NCBI GenBank assembly: GCA_927407015.1
Contig: CAKMJT010000050.1
Span: 1-48,163 of the forward strand
Direction of reading: 5' to 3'
Length of the DNA stretch: 48,163 nucleotides
Source of the DNA: an uncultured Proteiniphilum sp.
GTDB lineage: Bacteria > Bacteroidota > Bacteroidia > Bacteroidales > Dysgonomonadaceae
Of this stretch, positions 1 through 8,188 are shown in pieces; position 1 is the first letter of the stretch; each line of letters begins with the position of its first letter. A program made the position numbers and the translations under genes. The notes beneath the pieces are model-generated. The model was not told where the DNA came from. It made no database searches and worked only from the letters and a program-made list of their open reading frames with translations.

Positions 1-2
1 CG

Positions 3-119
3 ATAGAGCATTTGAAAACGATAAAGCAAATAAAGTTCACACCCAATGAATTCGTAATTTCAGAAATTAACAAATCTACAAAAATACTCCTCAAGCAAAT
101 GAAGATATCGATTACCTAA
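3..119 (+). CDS. C-terminal fragment of an unidentified ORF (partial at left edge)
   Basis: Frame 3 is open from the window edge to a TAA at 117-119 and encodes 38 residues that are rich in Lys and Ile. The base composition is AT-rich, unlike dinB downstream. A basic tail of this sort would fit the end of a transposase, but I see no diagnostic motif and do not assign a family. The gene would start left of the window. Confidence 0.3.
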   Translation: MEHLKTIKQIKFTPNEFVISEINKSTKILLKQMKISIT

Positions 120-344
120 AAAATTAGGGTTTGGGTTTAAGGCACTGTTGGGCTGATACAGCTTATGTGTCGCTGATTGCCTTGAACAGGAATGAACGCC
201 GGATCCTTACCGGAGGCACTTATACCGTTTCTTCTCATTTGTTATGTTGCAAAAGATTGTAGCAGGTTGTTTCTTTTGGGCTAAGTAGTAAAAAAAAGTG
301 ATTGAATAATCGATCTAATACTATGGAATTCAAAAAAATGAAGT
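120..344. other. Intergenic region, no gene seen
   Basis: About 225 bases between the left-edge fragment and the dinB promoter. I see no convincing ORF, tRNA or strong hairpin. The composition rises from AT-rich at the left to mixed near position 200. Confidence 0.5.
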
Positions 345-352
345 TATATTTG
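345..352 (+). promoter_or_regulatory. -7 box of dinB (TATATTTG)
   Basis: TATATTTG matches the Bacteroidota -7 consensus TAnnTTTG and ends only 5 bases before the dinB ATG at 358. Transcription would begin at or very near the start codon, so the mRNA may be leaderless. No clear TTTG box is seen 18-19 bp upstream. Confidence 0.5.
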
Positions 353-357
353 CCCCT

Positions 358-1446
358 ATGAACCGCAAGATCATCCATGTGGACATGGACGCCTTCTATG
401 CCTCCATTGAGCAGCGCGACAACCCCGATTATCGCGGTAAACCCGTCGCTGTGGGCTATGGGGAGAAGAGAGGGGTGGTAGCCGCAGCCAGCTACGAGGC
501 ACGCCAGTACGGCATCCACTCCGCGATGCCCTCTGTCACGGCGTTGCGCAAATGTCCCCATCTTATCTTCGTGATGCCGCGGTTCGATCACTACCGTGCT
601 GTCTCCAACCAGATCATGCAGATTTTCCTCGAGTACACCGACAAGGTGGAGCCGCTGTCGCTCGACGAGGCATTCCTCGACGTCACCGTCAACCACAAGG
701 GAAACCGTTCCGCCACACTGATTGCCAAAGAGATCAAGCAGAAGATACTGAACCGGACACGGCTCACCGCTTCGGCAGGCGTGTCGTACAATAAGTTTCT
801 GGCAAAGATAGCCTCCGATTACAAGAAACCGAACGGGCTGTTCGTCATCGAGCCCGAGCAGGCAGAGGCTTTCGTGGAGCAGCTGCCGGTGAGCAGGTTC
901 TTCGGGGTGGGGAAGGTGACGGCAGCACGCATGGCAGAGCTGGGCATCCGGACGGGGAAGGATCTGAAGCTGTGGGAGGAGGCCGATTTGGTGCGTGAGT
1001 TCGGCAAAGCCGGCATCGCCTATTATCATTTTGCCCGGGGCATCGATGAGCGGGAGGTGGAGTCGGAGCGGGTGCGCAAGTCGCTCGGTGCCGAGGAGAC
1101 CTATACCGACGACCTGCAGGAGATGGTCGATATCCTGGCGGCGCTCGATCAGCTGGCGCTGGAGGTGCATCGCCGTGCCGACAAGAAGAAGTTTCTGGCG
1201 CGCACGCTGACGCTCAAGATCAAGTATGCCGACTTCACGGTGATCACCCGCAGCCGTACCGTGGGGCATTATATCCGCACCTACAGCGAACTGTTCGACC
1301 TGGGCAAGGAGCTGCTGCTGCAGGCCGACGACCTGCTGGAGAGAAAAATACGGCTGATGGGGCTCACCCTCAGGAATGCCGATGCGGAACAGGGGCTCCA
1401 GCCACCTGAGGGTATTCAGTTAACGATTGATTTTGGAGAGGAGTAA
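358..1446 (+). CDS. dinB: DNA polymerase IV (Y-family translesion polymerase)
   Basis: 362 residues, the usual length for DinB. Y-family polymerases copy damaged or distorted templates with low fidelity. The N-terminus has the metal-binding HVDMDAFYASIE (D9, D11), and SLDEAFLDV at about 101-109 gives the catalytic Asp-Glu pair. A helix-hairpin-helix region (FFGVGKVTA, about 180-190) and a little-finger domain follow. I see no clear C-terminal clamp-binding peptide, though QLTIDF near the end could serve. The gene stands alone, with a -7 box almost touching its start codon. The family is often under SOS control, but I see no obvious LexA operator. Confidence 0.97.
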   Translation: MNRKIIHVDMDAFYASIEQRDNPDYRGKPVAVGYGEKRGVVAAASYEARQYGIHSAMPSVTALRKCPHLIFVMPRFDHYRAVSNQIMQIFLEYTDKVEPLSLDEAFLDVTVNHKGNRSATLIAKEIKQKILNRTRLTASAGVSYNKFLAKIASDYKKPNGLFVIEPEQAEAFVEQLPVSRFFGVGKVTAARMAELGIRTGKDLKLWEEADLVREFGKAGIAYYHFARGIDEREVESERVRKSLGAEETYTDDLQEMVDILAALDQLALEVHRRADKKKFLARTLTLKIKYADFTVITRSRTVGHYIRTYSELFDLGKELLLQADDLLERKIRLMGLTLRNADAEQGLQPPEGIQLTIDFGEE

Positions 1447-1504
1447 CAAATGTATTTTAGGGTGATCAGCGGTAAACGGCAGCATTCCAGGGAAGGATTA
1501 CCGA

Positions 1505-2047
1505 TTACAAAATAAAATTCTCCGGTTTCTTCGCCTGTATACCCTGATAGTGAGCCTTGATCTCCACGATATCTTTTCTGTAGTCACCCGTGGGATAGAA
1601 AAGATCGAGCACCCTGGCCTCCTTCTTCCCATAATCAAGGCCGATCAGAATGATGGGCACCTTCGCTTTCATGGCGATAAAATAGAACCCTTTCTTCCAC
1701 TCCTTCACCGGCTTGCGTGTGCCCTCGGGTGTGATGCCCAGGTGCATCCACTTGCGCGTCTGAAACTCCCGTGACAGCGTGTCGGTCAGTGAACCACTGT
1801 GGCCCCTCTTCACCGGTATCCCTCCGATGCTGCTGAAGAAGATATTGAAGGGGAAGAAGAACCACTCCTCCTTGATGAGGAAGTTAGCCTGGCGGCCCAG
1901 CGATGAGTAGGCCAGCTTGCCTATCACGAAATCCCAGTTGCTGGTATGCGGTGCCACTGCCATCACGCATTTGGGTACCACCGGGTATTCGTTGATCACC
2001 TTCCATCCGAAGATATTGTTTAATACAAATTTACTAAAATTGCCCAT
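1505..2047 (-). CDS. 1-acyl-glycerol-3-phosphate acyltransferase-like protein (PlsC superfamily)
   Basis: 180 residues. The HX4D acyltransferase motif is at H34-D39 (PHTSNWD), and EGTRKPVKEWKKGF is the family's glycerophosphate-binding block. This fits transfer of an acyl chain to a lysophospholipid or related acceptor at the inner face of the membrane. At 180 residues it is shorter than typical PlsC (about 240) and resembles the compact acyltransferases common in Bacteroidota. The exact acceptor cannot be told from sequence. It is convergent with dinB, with a 58-bp gap. Confidence 0.85.
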   Translation of the reverse strand: MGNFSKFVLNNIFGWKVINEYPVVPKCVMAVAPHTSNWDFVIGKLAYSSLGRQANFLIKEEWFFFPFNIFFSSIGGIPVKRGHSGSLTDTLSREFQTRKWMHLGITPEGTRKPVKEWKKGFYFIAMKAKVPIILIGLDYGKKEARVLDLFYPTGDYRKDIVEIKAHYQGIQAKKPENFIL

Positions 2048-2048
2048 T

Positions 2049-2130
2049 GTTTACGTTTTACGTTAATACGTTAATATGTTACTATGTTTTTAGGTTATTG
2101 CGTTGTTACGTTTTTAGGTTATTACGTTTG
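2049..2130. repeat. Degenerate TTACGTT/TTTAGGTTATT intergenic repeats
   Basis: Behind the acyltransferase start lie short imperfect repeats of TTACGTT, and a 15-19 nt block ending TTTTTAGGTTATT occurs twice (about 2080-2098 and 2107-2125). No coding potential is seen. It belongs to the short-period intergenic repeats found at several places in the chromosomal part. Confidence 0.55.
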
Positions 2131-2170
2131 GTTGTCGATCGGTAATAAAACGTTACTGATATATTGTTGT

Positions 2171-2569
2171 TCATATTTTATTAAACTTTGAACCTTTGAT
2201 ATCGGTTTTTCTCAGATATTTCATCAATGCAATAATTTTGAAACTTAATTTTTCGATGTTTTCAATCATTCTCTTTTTTTCAATCATATCGATGTATTGA
2301 AAATCATGAGCCCTGTAAATTTGCGATTTGGCTTCCAGGCATGAACCCATTGAATAAGAGAGAAAGTTGTGAAACTCTTTGTTCCCTCCTCTGCCAAATC
2401 CTTCCGCAATATTATCCATGATGGAGCCGGTAGAGCGGGAAATTTGGTCTCTTAACGCATAATCTTTCAAAAACTGTTCGTTTTTATGGATCATATCCCT
2501 GGTATCCTTACATAACTCACGTGCATCCTTTCAGATGTCAAGTTCTTCGAATTGTGTGATCGTTGACAT
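2171..2569 (-). pseudogene. Four-helix-bundle / S23 intervening-sequence-type protein, interrupted by an in-frame TGA
   Basis: Read from an ATG at 2569-2567, the frame encodes MSTITQFEELDI, then TGA (2533-2531), then KDARELCKD and the rest of a typical S23 four-helix-bundle protein (132 codons in all). The family usually has Trp or Tyr at this place (LDIWKDAREL-like), so a single TGG to TGA change explains the stop. The downstream open part is 107 codons from an ATG at 2494 and lacks most of the first helix. Motifs QISRSTGSIMDNIAEGFGRG and a tail rich in charged helix residues fit the family. Its function is not firmly known. Restart at the internal ATG is possible, so residual activity cannot be excluded. 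Confidence 0.75.
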
Positions 2570-2620
2570 AATTGTTCAACAAATTGGTTAAACATCAAAA
2601 CTTTTTAACGAACAAACCCC

Positions 2621-2677
<57 letters not shown>

Positions 2678-2696
<19 letters not shown>

Positions 2697-4612
2697 TCCA
2701 GCTCTAACGTCGATCGCTCCCAATTGCTCATTGCCTTGTCCAGTAGCCCTTTCGTCTCCAGGTACTGCTGCAGCAGCTCCATATTGCCGGCCCCTTCGGG
2801 TGTCACCAGCTGCTCCTCCAACGCCTTTAGCTTCTCCTCCAGCAAGGCCACCTTCTTCTCCGCCTCCTCCACCTGCTTCTCCAGGCGGCGTTGCTGCCGG
2901 TTCAGCTCCTTCTGTTCCTGATAAGAGAGCTTGTTCTCCGTAGGCTGCTCCGTTTTCGCCTCTTCTTTCGATGTGGCAGCCGGCAGTTCCAGTTGTTGCA
3001 GCGTCTCCAGCTTCTTCTTCGACAGGAAGTCGTAGATGCCGCCCAGGTGTTCGGTCACCTTTCCGCCGCCGAACTCATAGACCTTATCCACCAGCCCGTC
3101 GAGGAAGTCACGGTCGTGCGATACGATGATGGCCGTGCCGTCGAACGTGCGGATCGCCTTTTTCAGCACATCCTTCGATGCCAGGTCGAGGTGGTTGGTC
3201 GGCTCATCGAGGATCAGCAGGTTCACCGGCTCCAGCAGCAGTCGTATCATCGCCAGACGGCTCCGTTCGCCGCCCGACAGCACCTTCACCTTCTTCTCCG
3301 AGGACTCCCCGCCGAACATGAAGGCCCCCAGTATATCCCGTATCTTCGTCCGTATGTCGCCCACCGCCACATAGTCGATGGTCTCGAACACCGTCAGCTT
3401 CTCATCCAGCAGCTGTGCCTGGTTCTGGGCGAAATAGCCGATCTTCACATTATGGCCCAGCTCCAGCTTCCCACCGTGTTCAATCTCACCCATGATACAC
3501 TTCACCAGTGTCGACTTCCCTTCACCGTTCTTGCCCACGAGGGCAATCTTCTCACCCCGTTCAATGGTGAGTGTCACATCCCCGAACACGAGATGGTCGC
3601 CGTATCTTTTCGATACGTTCTCCATGATCACCGGGTAGGAGCCGGAGCGGGGTGCACGGGGGAACTTCAGGTTGAGGCGGGAGCTGTCCACCTCATCCAC
3701 CTCAATCCGTTCTATCTTGTCCAGCTGCTTGATACGCGACTGCACCTGGTTCGACTTGGTCGCCTTATAGCGAAACCGCTCGATGAAATCCTCGGTTTCC
3801 TTTATCTGTTTCTGCTGATTCTCATAGGCCCGCAGTTGCTGCTCGCGGCGCTCCTTGCGCAGCTCCACATAGCGGGAGTAGTTCACCCTGTAGTCGTGCG
3901 CGTCGCCCAGCAGGATCTCGATGGTGCGGTTGGTCACGGCATCGAGGAAGGCACGGTCGTGCGACACCAGCATCACCGCGTTGGCGTGCGTGGCGAGGAA
4001 GTTCTCCAGCCATTGTATCGACTCAATGTCGAGGTGGTTTGTCGGCTCGTCGAGCAGCAGCACGTCGGGAGCCTGCAGCAGTATCTTCGCCAGCTCGATA
4101 CGCATGCGCCAGCCGCCGCTGAACTCCCTGGTCGGCCTCCCGAAATCGTCGCGCAGGAACCCCAGCCCTATCAGTGTCTTCTCCACCTCCGCCTCGAAAT
4201 TGTGGATCCCCGACATCTGCAGCAGCTCCTGCAGGTCGGTAGCCCGCTCGATCACCGCGTGATAGGCCTCCGACTCATAGTCGGTACGCTCCGCCATCTC
4301 ACGGTGCAGCTGCTCCAGCTCCCTCTCCATCTTCTGCAGATGCTCGAAGGCCATGGATGCCTCCTCCCGTACGGTGCGGCTGTCGTCCAGCGTCATCTGC
4401 TGCGGCAGGTAGCCGATGGTGATCTCCCTGGGGTAGGAGATCGTCCCACCCGAAGGCTGCTGCAGCCCTGCCATGATCTTCAGCAGCGTCGATTTTCCCG
4501 CGCCGTTCTTGCCCACGAGAGCCACCCGTTCGTTCCTGTTCAGTACGAACGATATATGGTCGAGCAGGGTGAATCCGCCAAATTCAACGGTGAGGTTTTC
4601 GATTGAGAGCAT
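2678..4612 (-). CDS. ABC-F family ATPase (ribosome-associated, no membrane domain)
   Basis: 644 residues with two ATP-binding cassettes and no membrane segments, as in ABC-F proteins, which act on ribosomes to relieve stalling or protect against antibiotics. Cassette 1 has Walker A GKNGAGKST (about 37-45), signature FSGGWRMRIELAK and LLLDEPTNHLD. Cassette 2 has GKNGEGKST, LSGGERSRLAMIR and LILDEPTNHLD. The linker between them is basic and helical, and the C-terminal 90 residues are a charged coiled coil, as in Uup/YdiF-type members. The final LVSW is encoded by a degenerate tetranucleotide repeat, so the extreme C-terminus may have been altered by repeat slippage. A housekeeping role is more likely than drug resistance. 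Confidence 0.93.
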
Positions 4613-4733
4613 CTGTTTAATTTTTGTGCAAAGAAAATGCTTTTTGAGGTAGGATAAAAATATATTTCGCCTCCCCTGTCCGTCATTATACCGGATTATT
4701 GCTGAAAAACGGGGAGAAATGAATTATTTTGAT

Positions 4734-4741
4734 TATCTTTG
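4734..4741 (+). promoter_or_regulatory. -7 box (TATCTTTG) for the DEAD-box helicase gene
   Basis: TATCTTTG lies about 170 bases before the start codon at 4914, implying a 5' UTR of roughly 165 nt. I find no good TTTG box at the usual distance. Confidence 0.5.
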
Positions 4742-4913
4742 CACCCTGTAACATATCGCGTGTTGGTTCTACTCATTCAGTTCTTCCCCCACCGTTTGTT
4801 AATTAAGGCCCGTTTCCTGCAAGCAGTTATCAAGATACCTCAGTGGAAAACGGCCAGCATAAGAAAATAAAAAACAACTGCCGCCACAACATCCGGCGGC
4901 TTAATCAGATTAG
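4742..4913 (+). promoter_or_regulatory. Long 5' leader of the DEAD-box helicase mRNA with a hairpin near the start
   Basis: No ORF is evident. Near the 3' end a perfect 6-bp stem GCCGCC/GGCGGC with a 9-nt loop lies about 20 bases before the ATG, where it could affect ribosome access. Long structured leaders are usual for cold-induced helicase and cold-shock genes; regulation here is inference. Confidence 0.4.
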
Positions 4914-6029
4914 ATGACATTTAAAGAATTAGAGATCATAGAGCCCATCTTAAGGGCACTCGAAGAAAAAGGATATACCACTCCCACACCCATACAGCAA
5001 CAGGCCATCATTCCGGCGCTTCACAACCGCGATATCCTCGGACTGGCACAGACAGGCACAGGAAAGACAGCCGCCTTCGCACTCCCCATCATTCAGCAAT
5101 TATATCTGGACAAAACCCATGGAAAAAGAAAAGAGATCAAGGCATTGATCCTGACACCTACCCGTGAGCTGGCTATCCAGATCAACGACAGTATCAGAGA
5201 GTACACCACCTACACCGGCATCCGTCACACCGTCATTTATGGTGGTGTGAAGCAGGCATCACAGGTGAACGCGCTCAAGGCGGGTGTCGACATACTGGTC
5301 GCCACGCCGGGACGACTGCTCGACCTGATCAACCAGCGGTATATCAGTCTGCAGGCCATCAGCCATTTTGTGCTGGATGAGGCGGACAGGATGCTCGACA
5401 TGGGCTTTATCCACGATATCAGGCGACTGCTGCCAATGCTGCCAAAGGAGCGGCAGACACTGTTCTTCTCGGCCACGATGCCTTCATCCATCGCCGTCCT
5501 TTCACGATCGATCCTGCGCAACCCGGTGAGGGTGGAGGTGGATCCTACCTCGTCGGTGGTCGACACCATCGACCAGTATATCTACTTCGTGGAGAAACAG
5601 GAGAAGAAGGACCTGCTGATCGACCTGCTCAGGAAGGAAAAGCGCAAGTCGGTGCTGGTCTTCTCCCGCACGAAACACGGCGCCGATAAGATTGCCCGTT
5701 CGCTCAGCAAGGCCGGTATCGGCAGTGAGGCCATCCACGGTAACAAATCACAGAACGCGCGGCAACGGGCACTCACCAACTTCAAGTCGCACACCACACA
5801 GGTGTTGATCGCCACCGATATCGCCGCCCGTGGTATCGATATCGATCAGCTCGACATCGTGATCAACTACGATCTGCCCGATGTGGCGGAGACCTACGTG
5901 CACCGTATCGGACGTACCGGCAGAGCCGGCAACAAGGGTACAGCACTCACCTTCTGCGCTGCGGATGAGAAGGTGATGCTGAAGGATATACAGAAGCTTA
6001 CCGGGAGAACACTGCCGATAGCGAATTAG
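4914..6029 (+). CDS. DEAD-box ATP-dependent RNA helicase (RhlE-like)
   Basis: 371 residues, only the two RecA-like domains with almost no C-terminal extension. Motifs in order: Q motif TPTPIQQQAI (about 23-32), Walker A AQTGTGKT (45-52), PTRELA, DEAD (155-158), SAT (about 190), ARGIDI and HRIGRTGRAG. Such enzymes unwind short RNA duplexes in ribosome assembly or mRNA turnover. The closest well-known group is RhlE; the missing basic tail argues against CsdA/DeaD. The next gene, 101 bp downstream, is a cold-shock-domain protein, which suggests a joint role in RNA handling at low temperature. Confidence 0.95.
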   Translation: MTFKELEIIEPILRALEEKGYTTPTPIQQQAIIPALHNRDILGLAQTGTGKTAAFALPIIQQLYLDKTHGKRKEIKALILTPTRELAIQINDSIREYTTYTGIRHTVIYGGVKQASQVNALKAGVDILVATPGRLLDLINQRYISLQAISHFVLDEADRMLDMGFIHDIRRLLPMLPKERQTLFFSATMPSSIAVLSRSILRNPVRVEVDPTSSVVDTIDQYIYFVEKQEKKDLLIDLLRKEKRKSVLVFSRTKHGADKIARSLSKAGIGSEAIHGNKSQNARQRALTNFKSHTTQVLIATDIAARGIDIDQLDIVINYDLPDVAETYVHRIGRTGRAGNKGTALTFCAADEKVMLKDIQKLTGRTLPIAN

Positions 6030-6043
6030 GGAGAAGCTTTCAG

Positions 6044-6082
6044 CTCGAAACATCGAAATAAGAATTTCGAACATCGAACGTT
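6044..6082. repeat. Short CGAACAT-type intergenic repeat
   Basis: Between the helicase and cold-shock genes, imperfect 7-mers of the form TCGAAAC/TCGAACA recur about four times. This is a minor example of the heptamer repeats described at other gene ends. Confidence 0.4.
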
Positions 6083-6130
6083 GTAACATATAAATATACA
6101 AACAGTAAATTAAAAACGACAGACCTATCA

Positions 6131-6574
6131 ATGGCGAGAGCAAATTCATTCAACAAAAAAGAGATCGAAAAGAACAAGCAACAGAAGAGAAAAGAGAAGC
6201 TTCAGCGCAAGGAAGAGCGTAAACAGCAATCCCCCAGTTCGTTTGAGGACATGATTGCCTATGTCGATGCCAACGGCGTCATTACCGACGTGCCGCCCGA
6301 ACCCCGGAAGAAGGAGGATATCGACCTGGAAGATATTGAGATCTCGATACCCCGCAAGGAGGTGACGGAAGAGAAAGGGGATCCAACCGGCAGGGTCGAT
6401 TTCTTCGATGAGAGCCGTGGCTTTGGCTTTATCAAGGAGAAGAACAGTATGAACAAGTTCTTCTTTCACAAGAGCAACGCCGAAGAGGGCATCTCAGAAG
6501 ACCATATGGTCACTTTTCGTCTGGAACGCGGCCCCAAGGGGATGAACGCGGTAGATGTGAAGATCATCCGGTAA
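6131..6574 (+). CDS. Cold-shock-domain protein with a Lys-rich N-terminal extension
   Basis: 147 residues. About the first 40 are very rich in Lys, Glu and Gln (probable helix or nucleic-acid tail), a linker follows, and the last 62 form a cold-shock domain: GRVDFFDESRGFGFIKE is the RNP1-like strand and KFFFHKSNAE the RNP2-like strand. It should bind single-stranded RNA or DNA. Stand-alone CspA proteins are about 70 residues, so this is the larger two-part form seen in Bacteroidota. It follows the DEAD-box helicase gene on the same strand and may share its transcript. Its target RNAs cannot be read from sequence. Confidence 0.85.
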   Translation: MARANSFNKKEIEKNKQQKRKEKLQRKEERKQQSPSSFEDMIAYVDANGVITDVPPEPRKKEDIDLEDIEISIPRKEVTEEKGDPTGRVDFFDESRGFGFIKEKNSMNKFFFHKSNAEEGISEDHMVTFRLERGPKGMNAVDVKIIR

Positions 6575-6623
6575 GACGGACAGTAAAAAAAAGCTCCGTC
6601 GTCAACAGAGCAGTGATACAAGG

Positions 6624-6644
6624 CAACCTCCTTGCCGGAGGTTG
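6624..6644. terminator. Hairpin between the cold-shock gene and hisS
   Basis: A perfect 8-bp stem CAACCTCC/GGAGGTTG with loop TTGCC lies between the two convergent genes. There is no clean T-tract on either side, so termination is likely but not certain. Confidence 0.45.
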
Positions 6645-6702
6645 TCCCTATCATGGGGTTTCTGCAGGTAAGAAGAAAATGTGATATGAATTGAATTGAG
6701 GA

Positions 6703-8064
6703 CTATTCTCTTACCTCCTGCAGCAGCTCCTGCAGGGTGACATTCTTCTGCTCACCCGACAGCATGTTCTTCAGCCCTATTTGACCCTCCTTCATCTCGT
6801 TCTCGCCCACCATCGCCACATAGGGGATATGGTTGCTGTCGGCATAGGAGAGCTGTTTCTTCATCTTCTCCGCCTCGGGATAAAGCTCGCAGCAGATACC
6901 CTCCCGTCGCAGTCGGGTGACCAGGGGCAGCAGGTAGTCCGCCTCCTTCTCCCCGAAATTGACGAACAGCACATCGGTGCTGTGCGAGAAGCTCTCCGGG
7001 AAAAGGTTGAGCTGGCTCAGCACATCGTAGATACGGTCGGCACCAAAGGAGATGCCCACGCCCGACACACCCGGCAATCCGAAGATGCCCGTCAGATTGT
7101 CGTACCGTCCCCCGCCGGTGATGCTTCCCATCTCGGCATCCAGCGCCTTCACCTCGATGATGGCTCCGGTGTAGTAGTTGAGGCCGCGCGCCAGTGTCAG
7201 GTCGAGCGTCACCTCATTCCGCAGCCCCAGCGCCGCTGTCTTGCTGAAGATGTACTCCATCTCCTCCACGCCTTTCGTTCCCGTTTCAGACGATGCCAGC
7301 AGTTCCCGCAGTCTCCCCAGCTTCTCTGCTGTCGTCCCGCTCAGCAGGATGATAGGCTGCAGCTGATCGATCGCCGCGGGAGCGATACCCTTCGCTGACA
7401 GCTCCTCGTTCACCTTCTCCAGCCCGATCTTGTCCAGCTTGTCGATGGCCACGGTGATATCGGTGATCTTGTCTGCTGCACCGATGATCTCCGCGATGCC
7501 GGAGAGGATCTTGCGGTTGTTCAGCTTCACCGACACACGGAAACCCAGGCGGGAGAAGACCTCATCCATAATCTGCACCAGCTCCACCTCGTTGAGCAGC
7601 GCGTCCGATCCCACGATGTCGGCATCGCACTGGAAGAACTCGCGGTAGCGGCCCTTCTGCGGGCGGTCCGCCCGCCACACGGGCTGTATCTGGAAACGTT
7701 TGAAGGGAAAAGTGATCTCGTTGCGGTGCATCACCACGTAGCGGGCAAAGGGGACGGTAAGGTCGTAACGCAACCCCTTCTCCGATATCTTGTTGGCTGT
7801 CTTCACCGGGTTGCCCTCATCGATATCCGCCGTGGACAGGTCGCTCAGAAAATTTCCCGAGTTAAGGATCTTGAAGAGCAGCCTGTCGCCCTCCTCGCCA
7901 TACTTGCCCATCAGCGTGGAGAGGTTCTCCATCGCCGGTGTCTCAATCTGGCGGAAGCCATAGAGGCGGTAAACCGTTTTGATCGTATCGAAAATATAGT
8001 TGCGCTTCGCCATCTCTTCGGGCGAAAAATCACGCGTACCCTTGGGTATGGAAGGTTTCTGCAT
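6703..8064 (-). CDS. hisS: Histidyl-tRNA synthetase
   Basis: 453 residues, a class II aminoacyl-tRNA synthetase that charges tRNA-His in the cytoplasm. Motif 2 is at about 124-147 ([12 protein letters not shown] ... [12 protein letters not shown]), the histidine-specific loop [10 protein letters not shown] at 291-300, and motif 3 [15 protein letters not shown] at about 335-349. The rest is the anticodon-binding domain. The N-terminus [15 protein letters not shown] is the usual start. It is convergent with the cold-shock gene; upstream toward phoH lies a long heptamer-repeat tract. Nothing suggests more than the ordinary housekeeping role. Confidence 0.97.
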   Translation of the reverse strand: MQKPSIPKGTRDFSPEEMAKRNYIFDTIKTVYRLYGFRQIETPAMENLSTLMGKYGEEGDRLLFKILNSGNFLSDLSTADIDEGNPVKTANKISEKGLRYDLTVPFARYVVMHRNEITFPFKRFQIQPVWRADRPQKGRYREFFQCDADIVGSDALLNEVELVQIMDEVFSRLGFRVSVKLNNRKILSGIAEIIGAADKITDITVAIDKLDKIGLEKVNEELSAKGIAPAAIDQLQPIILLSGTTAEKLGRLRELLASSETGTKGVEEMEYIFSKTAALGLRNEVTLDLTLARGLNYYTGAIIEVKALDAEMGSITGGGRYDNLTGIFGLPGVSGVGISFGADRIYDVLSQLNLFPESFSHSTDVLFVNFGEKEADYLLPLVTRLRREGICCELYPEAEKMKKQLSYADSNHIPYVAMVGENEMKEGQIGLKNMLSGEQKNVTLQELLQEVRE

Positions 8065-8102
8065 CGTTTTTTCTTTTTGAGAGGCAAAGATAGTGAAAAA
8101 AG

Positions 8103-8188
8103 CTTTCCGCAGTCCGCAATCCGCAGTCCGCAGTCCGCAATCAGCAATCAGCTTACAGCTTACAACTTACAACTTACAGCTTATAGCT
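8103..8188. repeat. Tract of degenerate heptamer repeats
   Basis: About twelve 7-base units stand in tandem: AGTCCGC, AATCCGC, AATCAGC, TTACAGC, TTACAAC and TTATAGC, changing gradually along the tract and ending at the stop codon of the PhoH gene. It fills the hisS-phoH gap and has no coding role on either strand. Confidence 0.85.

Noticed and set aside
235..1269. 344-codon frame opposite dinB
   Set aside because: dinB is intact and full length; the antisense product has no domain and is a composition shadow.
2531..2533. TGA read as Trp (recoding) in the S23-type gene
   Set aside because: Other genes in the window end at TGA (for example the M3 peptidase and caspase units use normal stops), and no recoding signal is seen; a mutation is simpler.
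2891..4606. 571-codon open frame opposite the ABC-F gene
   Set aside because: The ABC-F protein on the other strand has all family motifs; the frame's Leu/Gln/His-rich product is a typical antisense shadow in GC-rich DNA.
8103..8188. CRISPR array
   Set aside because: The units are 7 bp, tandem and degenerate, with no spacers and no cas genes nearby. The same holds for the AACT repeats and the 21-bp iterons.
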